Source: Streptosporangiaceae bacterium
GTDB lineage: Bacteria; Actinomycetota; Actinomycetes; Streptosporangiales; Streptosporangiaceae
Length of the DNA: 39,784 nt
Assembly: GCA_019245115.1 (NCBI GenBank)
Contig: JAFARZ010000317.1
Coordinates: 1-39,784, forward strand
Direction of reading: 5' to 3'
Shown here: piece after piece, positions 35,724 to 39,784 of the stretch
Layout of the letters: each line of letters begins with the position of its first letter
Position numbering within the stretch: position 1 is the first letter of the stretch
The notes under the pieces: model-generated
Databases searched by the model: none
The model's input: only the letters and a program-made list of their open reading frames with translations
Told to the model about the DNA's origin: nothing
Program-made: the position numbers and the translations under genes

Positions 35724-37400
35724 TCAGCCGCGGCTCCCGTGCTCGGCGCCGATTCCGGTGAGTGCCCGCACCTGTATCCGTGCGAAACGTGCCGGGTCAG
35801 CAGTCCGCCGATCGGTCACCGTACCCAGCCAGCCGAGGAAGAATGCCAGCGGTATGGACACGATGCCGGGATTGTCCAACGGGAAGAACGCGAAGTTGAT
35901 GTGCGGATCGCTGATCAGCGACGCGCCGGCGCCCCCCGCCGGGCTCACCTGGCCGGAGACCACCGGAGAGAAGATGATCAGAACAACCGAGCTGATCAGC
36001 CCTCCGTAAATGCTCCACAGCGCGCCGCGGGCGGTAAACCGCGGCCAGAACAGCGAATACAGGATGGATGGCAGGTTGGCTGACGCCGCCACCGCGAAGG
36101 CCAGTCCGACCAGGAAGGCTACGTCGATGTCCTTCGCGAAGATGCCGCCGATTACCGCCACGGCGCCGATCACCACTGCCGTCGTCCGTGCCACCCGCAC
36201 CTCGTCGTCAGGATCGGCCTCGCCCCGACGGAGCACGCCCGCATAGACGTCATGAGCAAAGGAAGCACTGGCGGTGATAGTCAGGCCGGCCACCACGGCC
36301 AGTATGGTGGCGAAGGCGACGGCCGCCACGATGCCAAGCAGCAGCGTCCCGCCGAGCTTGAAGGCCAGCAGCGGCACCGCCGCGTTCGCCCTGCCCGGCG
36401 CGGCCAGGATCTGCTTTCCACCCACCAGCCACATCGCGCCGTAGCCGAGCACCAGCGTGAACAGGTAGAACAAGCCGACCAGCCAGACCGTCCAGATGAC
36501 GCTGCGGCGTGCCTCCCGGGCGTCCGGCACGGTATACAGCCGCATAAGGACGTGCGGCAGGCCAGCCGTCCCGAGCACCAGGGCTATCGCCAGGGAGATG
36601 AAGTCGAACTTGGAGACCGTGTTCGCGCCGTAAATGAGGCCCGGGCCGAGCACGGCATTGCCGGCCGGGCTGGACGCAGCGGCATGGTGCAGCAGCGCGG
36701 AAATGTTGAACCCGGAGCGGGCCAGCACCCAGAAAGCGGTGACCGCCGCGCCAACCGTGAGGATCGTCGCCTTGACGATCTGCACCCAGGTGGTGCCCTT
36801 CATGCCGCCGACCAGGACGTAGAAAATCATCAGCAACCCGACGATGACCACGGTGATGTCCTGGCCCACCGAGCCGTTCACACCGAGCAGCAGGCTGACG
36901 AGTCCGCCCGCCCCGGCCATCTGGGCCAGCAGATAGAACAGGCTCACGGTCAGGGTCGAGACCGCCGCGGCGGCGCGCACCGGGACGGCCTTCAGCCGGA
37001 AGTCGAGAACGTCGGCTGCCGTATACCGGCCGGTGTTCCGCAGCGGCCCGGCGATCAGCAGCAAGACCAGCAGCCAGCCCACGAGAAAGCCGATGGAATA
37101 GAGGAAGCCGTCATACCCGTACAGGGCGATGAGGCCCGCTATGCCCAGGAATGAGGCGGCTGACAGGTAGTCGCCGCCGATGGCGATACCGTTCTGCGGT
37201 CCGGTGAAGGCGCGGCCGCCGGCGTAGTAATCGGTAGTGGTCCGGTTCGTGCCCGCCGCGCGGACCGCTATGACCAGGGTCACGATGATAAAGAAGGCAA
37301 AAATGAGAAGGTTGACCTCTGGAGTGCCGACGGTAGCGGCGGCCAGGGTGTGTGTGGCCTGTGCGACTTGTGTGGCCTGCGTGGCCTGCTGTGCGGTCAC
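35724..37400 (-). CDS. Sodium:solute symporter family protein (acetate/monocarboxylate, ActP-like)
   Basis: A 558-residue transporter with about 13 membrane helices, including NRTTTDYYAGGRAFTGPQNG, IGGDYLSAASFLG and the sodium-site region AGLTITASASFAHDVYAG. The family brings in acetate, pyruvate or other short monocarboxylates with sodium. I placed the GTG at 37400, which overlaps the DUF485 stop as GTGA. The ActP-DUF485 pair is a standard arrangement; no acetyl-CoA synthetase gene lies within the window. Confidence 0.88.
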   Translation of the reverse strand: MTAQQATQATQVAQATHTLAAATVGTPEVNLLIFAFFIIVTLVIAVRAAGTNRTTTDYYAGGRAFTGPQNGIAIGGDYLSAASFLGIAGLIALYGYDGFLYSIGFLVGWLLVLLLIAGPLRNTGRYTAADVLDFRLKAVPVRAAAAVSTLTVSLFYLLAQMAGAGGLVSLLLGVNGSVGQDITVVIVGLLMIFYVLVGGMKGTTWVQIVKATILTVGAAVTAFWVLARSGFNISALLHHAAASSPAGNAVLGPGLIYGANTVSKFDFISLAIALVLGTAGLPHVLMRLYTVPDAREARRSVIWTVWLVGLFYLFTLVLGYGAMWLVGGKQILAAPGRANAAVPLLAFKLGGTLLLGIVAAVAFATILAVVAGLTITASASFAHDVYAGVLRRGEADPDDEVRVARTTAVVIGAVAVIGGIFAKDIDVAFLVGLAFAVAASANLPSILYSLFWPRFTARGALWSIYGGLISSVVLIIFSPVVSGQVSPAGGAGASLISDPHINFAFFPLDNPGIVSIPLAFFLGWLGTVTDRRTADPARFARIQVRALTGIGAEHGSRG

Positions 37401-37771
37401 CGGCGCCTCCTCGCTTCCAGCCGCTGCCGCAGCCGGTCGGACAGCGGGTCGAGGTTCCGCCGGGCCCAGCGGCGATAAGCGACTGTGATCACGAAGGCGG
37501 AGACGAACTGCAACACCCCGAAGCACAGTCCTACGTTCACCTCCCCGAGCACGTGGAGTCGCATGAATCCCGGCGCGAACGCCGCGATGATCACGTAGAG
37601 GAAGTACCAGCTAAGGAACAGTACGGTGGCCGGCACGACGAAGGAGCCAAAGCGACGCCGCAAGGTGCGGAACTCCCGGCTGATGTGCACGGCTTCATAT
37701 CCGCTGACACTCCCGCGGCCGGGTTGGGTTCTCGTGGGGTCGGATTGCGCGTCGGATTGCGTTAGGGACAT
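37397..37771 (-). CDS. DUF485 membrane protein
   Basis: A 124-residue protein with two membrane helices (VPATVLFLSWYFLYVIIAAFA and VGLCFGVLQFVSAFVITVAY). It is the small partner encoded before ActP-type symporters and probably helps their assembly or activity. GGGAGGGG lies before the ATG. An AT-rich 179-bp gap upstream has TAATCT as a -10 candidate and a CCAGAA/TTCTGG dyad at 37832-37851. Confidence 0.88.
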   Translation of the reverse strand: MSLTQSDAQSDPTRTQPGRGSVSGYEAVHISREFRTLRRRFGSFVVPATVLFLSWYFLYVIIAAFAPGFMRLHVLGEVNVGLCFGVLQFVSAFVITVAYRRWARRNLDPLSDRLRQRLEARRRR

Positions 37772-37933
37772 GCCGGATCCCCTCCCTAAACACGCCAGAT
37801 TACACTTTCATGTCGGGCAAATAGGGAATATCCAGAAATATGGCGTTCTGGGGATGAGGGGATTGATTCGGTCATTTCGCATGTTCGGGTGATGATCGGT
37901 TATATATCGGACCCGGGGTCGCGGATGGCCGGG

Positions 37934-37973
37934 GATGGTGCACTAGGTGATCAGCTCCCCGCGGTCATCCAGG
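37934..37973 (+). repeat. 40-bp duplicated segment, outer copy
   Basis: Identical to 38092-38131 at 39 of 40 positions. It covers the last codons of the sulfurtransferase gene and its stop, read in another frame than the inner copy. Confidence 0.8.
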
Positions 37974-38820
37974 GGGTCACCGGGTTTTCTGGTCCGCGGC
38001 CCCACTCGGCCCAGGATCCGTCGTAGACCCGGACCCGGTCGCGGCCGATCAGGTGGGTGAGCACGAACCACGCGGTGGCCGCGCGCCCGCCGATGGTGCA
38101 GTAGGTGATCAGCTCCCCGCGGTCATCCAGGATGGCCGGCGCGAACAGGTGGCGCAGTTCCGCGGCGGAGCGGAACGATCCGTCTTCGTGGTAGATGCCG
38201 TCGATGGGCTGGTGGATGGCTGAGGGCACATGCCCGGCGCGACCGCCTGGTTCCATGCCGCCCGATGGCCAGAAGCGCTCCCCTCGGTACTCAGCCGCTG
38301 AGCGCACGTCGACCAGGATCGTGCCGGGTCGGCTGATGGCCTCGCGCACCGCCGTCCGGTCTGCCCGAATGCCGGAATCCTCACCGCTGAGGCAGAAGGT
38401 GCCCGTCGGCGGTTCGCTCGGAGTGGTGCTCCACGAGAAGCCTTCGGCCCGCCAGGTGCCACGTGAGCAATTCAGGATGCGCACGTCAGGATGCCCGTAA
38501 AGCTTCAGCAGCCACAAGCCCAGGGCAGGCGCGTACCCGTAGAACACCACGGTGCAGTCCGGTCCGATCCCCGAGCGCGCGACGAGCCGTTGAACCGCGG
38601 CTTTAGCCGCCAGGCGATAATCGGCGTCTTTCAGGTCGGCGTAGATGTTCCACAGCACCGCACCGTCAATGTGCCAGTCGTCGTAGGCGGCCGGGCTGAC
38701 GTCTACTTCGATCACCCGGACCCGTGGGTGAGATAGGTGCGCTTGCAGCCATCCCGGATCCACCAGCATTCCGTGGCTGGTGCCCGGGTCCGGTGCGGAA
38801 GCACCGATTGCGTTCTTCAT
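37951..38820 (-). CDS. Two-domain sulfurtransferase (rhodanese)
   Basis: A 289-residue thiosulfate or mercaptopyruvate sulfurtransferase. The inactive N-terminal rhodanese domain covers about 15-130 and the catalytic one 150-275, with the loop CTIGGR starting at Cys241. GGGAGG lies 6 nt before the ATG. It moves sulfane sulfur to acceptors such as cyanide or thiols. The last nine residues (VTPWMTAGS) come from a duplicated copy of the codons around 233-242 in a different frame, so the C-terminal end is recent. Its promoter has the layout of a SARP target. Confidence 0.88.
   Translation of the reverse strand: MKNAIGASAPDPGTSHGMLVDPGWLQAHLSHPRVRVIEVDVSPAAYDDWHIDGAVLWNIYADLKDADYRLAAKAAVQRLVARSGIGPDCTVVFYGYAPALGLWLLKLYGHPDVRILNCSRGTWRAEGFSWSTTPSEPPTGTFCLSGEDSGIRADRTAVREAISRPGTILVDVRSAAEYRGERFWPSGGMEPGGRAGHVPSAIHQPIDGIYHEDGSFRSAAELRHLFAPAILDDRGELITYCTIGGRAATAWFVLTHLIGRDRVRVYDGSWAEWGRGPENPVTPWMTAGS
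38092..38131 (+). repeat. 40-bp duplicated segment, inner copy
   Basis: The original copy: it encodes DDRGELITYCTIG, the active-site loop of the sulfurtransferase. The second copy starts 158 bp away at 37934 in the same orientation. Confidence 0.8.
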
Positions 38821-38855
38821 AGGGACCTCCCTGCGCTCGGCTTCTTGAGCACAGG

Positions 38856-38910
38856 TCTACAGCGGCGCCATTGCCGCAACGTTGCCGAAGAATTGGCGAA
38901 ACATTGGCAT
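38856..38910 (-). promoter_or_regulatory. SARP-type promoter of the sulfurtransferase gene
   Basis: Four direct repeats TTG(C/G)C(G/A) start at 38871, 38882, 38893 and 38904, exactly 11 bp apart. On the minus strand the last one is followed by 8 bp and then TGTAGA (38861-38856). SARP activators bind heptamers at 11-bp steps, with the nearest 8 bp from the -10. The SARP gene lies directly upstream. Confidence 0.7.
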
Positions 38911-38919
38911 CCCGGCCGG

Positions 38920-39678
38920 TCAGGTCACGGCGAGGAGGCGTGCGTGGAGCTCGCGGGTGGCCGGGCTAGGCGAGACGCCGAGCTGGTCTCGCAGGCAGTC
39001 GCTCAGCTGGCCGTAAACGCCGAGAGCTTCAGCTAGGTTGCCTTGGGCGGCGAAGGCTTGCATGAGGTAGCGATAGCCGCTTTCCCGCAGCGGAGCCCGG
39101 CGAGTGAGCTGGCGGCCGGCCCGGACCGCGGCTGCGAGCTCGGTTCCGCCGATGCCCAGTCCGGCTGCCGCGTAACATTCCAGGGCGCGCAGGCGCAACT
39201 CGGTCAGCTGATGGCGGATCTCATCGATCCAGGGCGCGTCCTCGCCGGGAAGGAAGTCCCGCTCGGCCACGAACAGCGCGGTGAGCGCCGGTCCCCACGC
39301 CCGTGGCCAGTCCTGCTGCGCGACCGAGGACTCGGCTCGGTGGATGGCCTCGGCGGCGGCTTCCAGATCGATCCAGGCGTCGCGCAGGCACAACCGGAGG
39401 GTGGAGCGCCCGTCCACAGCATCGGCGCCGAAGACCCGGCGCAGCTTGGACAGTAGCGGGTTGAGCCGGGCGTCGACCGCAGCCGGATCTGGCTCGCGCC
39501 ACAGCGCCTCGGCCAGCTTGTCCCTGGGGATTCGACGGTGACGGTTGACCACCAGGTAGGTGAACAGGAGCCGACCCTGGCGACCGGGCAGGCGGTCATC
39601 GAGCCGCTGGCCGTCGCGCTCGACCGCCAGCGCCCCGCAGATCTGGATCCGCACCAGGGGCAAGGACGCCAAGGTCAC
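38920..39678 (-). CDS. SARP-family transcriptional activator (BTAD)
   Basis: A 252-residue small SARP. An OmpR-type winged helix (residues 9-95, with GRQGRLLFTYLVVNRHRRIPRDKLAEALW) is followed by the BTAD helical domain (100-245, with AALTALFVAERDFLPGEDAPWIDEIR and ESGYRYLMQAFAAQGNLAEALGVYGQL). The size is that of ActII-4 or DnrI, with no ATPase part. The start is a GTG with CAGGA upstream. No antibiotic gene is in the window; the repeats right after it point to the sulfurtransferase as its target, and it may read through into that gene as well. Confidence 0.88.
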   Translation of the reverse strand: MTLASLPLVRIQICGALAVERDGQRLDDRLPGRQGRLLFTYLVVNRHRRIPRDKLAEALWREPDPAAVDARLNPLLSKLRRVFGADAVDGRSTLRLCLRDAWIDLEAAAEAIHRAESSVAQQDWPRAWGPALTALFVAERDFLPGEDAPWIDEIRHQLTELRLRALECYAAAGLGIGGTELAAAVRAGRQLTRRAPLRESGYRYLMQAFAAQGNLAEALGVYGQLSDCLRDQLGVSPSPATRELHARLLAVT

Positions 39679-39754
39679 ATCAACATCCTGGCACTACGCT
39701 GGAAGGACAGCCAGAGCGACAGGCTGGGAAGACAGCCGGGGCGGGAGGCGCGAG

Positions 39755-39784
39755 GTGAAGCTGATCCGATGCGAATGCGGGTTC
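39755..39784 (+). CDS. 5' end of a DUF1059-like small protein (partial)
   Basis: GTG at 39755, with GGAGG six nt upstream, opens a frame reading MKLIRCECGF to the window edge. The start resembles DUF1059 proteins, which begin with a CxCGF-type motif. Only ten codons are visible. It is divergent from the SARP gene with a 76-bp gap. Confidence 0.5.
   Translation, partial: MKLIRCECGF

Noticed and set aside
39701..39737. Second SARP-type repeat set (GACAG at 39706, 39718, 39731)
   Set aside because: Steps of 12 and 13 bp do not keep the 11-bp period, and the units are short; not enough for an autoregulatory site.

Overview
This window is high-GC DNA from an actinomycete chromosome, close to the replication origin. 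The block from the thioredoxin genes through the sigM/mviN cluster and the CCA-adding enzyme to ino1, padR, ponA, rpsF-ssb-rpsR-rplI and dnaB follows the order known on the oriC-flanking arm of Streptomyces; Mycobacterium tuberculosis carries the same two groups on either side of its origin. A perfect parS site near the left end fits this position. GC-rich codon use, frequent GTG starts and several apparently leaderless genes also fit. Streptosporangiales or a neighbouring filamentous lineage is my guess; the sequence alone does not settle it.

Left part (1-7500): the tail of an unidentified gene with a terminator-like hairpin; an XRE/TPR-type regulator followed by two overlapping small unknown genes; parS; a threonine aldolase-like PLP enzyme; a translationally coupled aminotransferase/D-Ala-D-Ala-ligase-family pair; and a GNAT gene of the kind found next to trxA in relatives. 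A terminator-bearing repeat follows, and a second copy lies 14 kb away.

Middle (7500-21100): trxB-trxA behind a sigma-R/SigH-like promoter; a five-gene overlapping cell-envelope operon (DUF6049 protein, MviN/MurJ lipid II flippase, a pseudokinase with a pentapeptide-repeat insertion and an extracellular C-terminal domain, ECF sigma factor SigM, anti-sigma factor); and the divergent CCA tRNA nucleotidyltransferase gene. Just after cca sits an ATPase/DUF234-type gene flanked by 35-bp exact repeats. The outer repeat is a diverged second copy of the cca 3' end, which marks an insertion. An MFS transporter follows.

Right-centre (21100-33130): ino1-padR (1-nt overlap) facing a zinc-ribbon DUF5318 gene across a shared operator; class A penicillin-binding protein with a probable frame problem at its 3' end; a GT87-type mannosyltransferase; endonuclease IV; a small membrane protein; and the rpsF-ssb-rpsR-rplI operon behind a leader that can fold into a three-way junction. 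dnaB follows, preceded by DnaA-box-like sites and three perfect 14-bp repeats.

Right end (33130-39784): accessory genes: an OatA-like acyltransferase, a globin-fold protein lacking the proximal histidine, a DUF485/ActP-type solute symporter pair, a two-domain sulfurtransferase whose 3' end carries a 40-bp internal duplication, and a SARP regulator. Between the last two lie four direct repeats at exact 11-bp steps placed 8 bp from a -10-like hexamer. This is the architecture of a SARP-activated promoter and suggests a small dedicated SARP-sulfurtransferase circuit. The start of a DUF1059-like gene is cut by the window edge.
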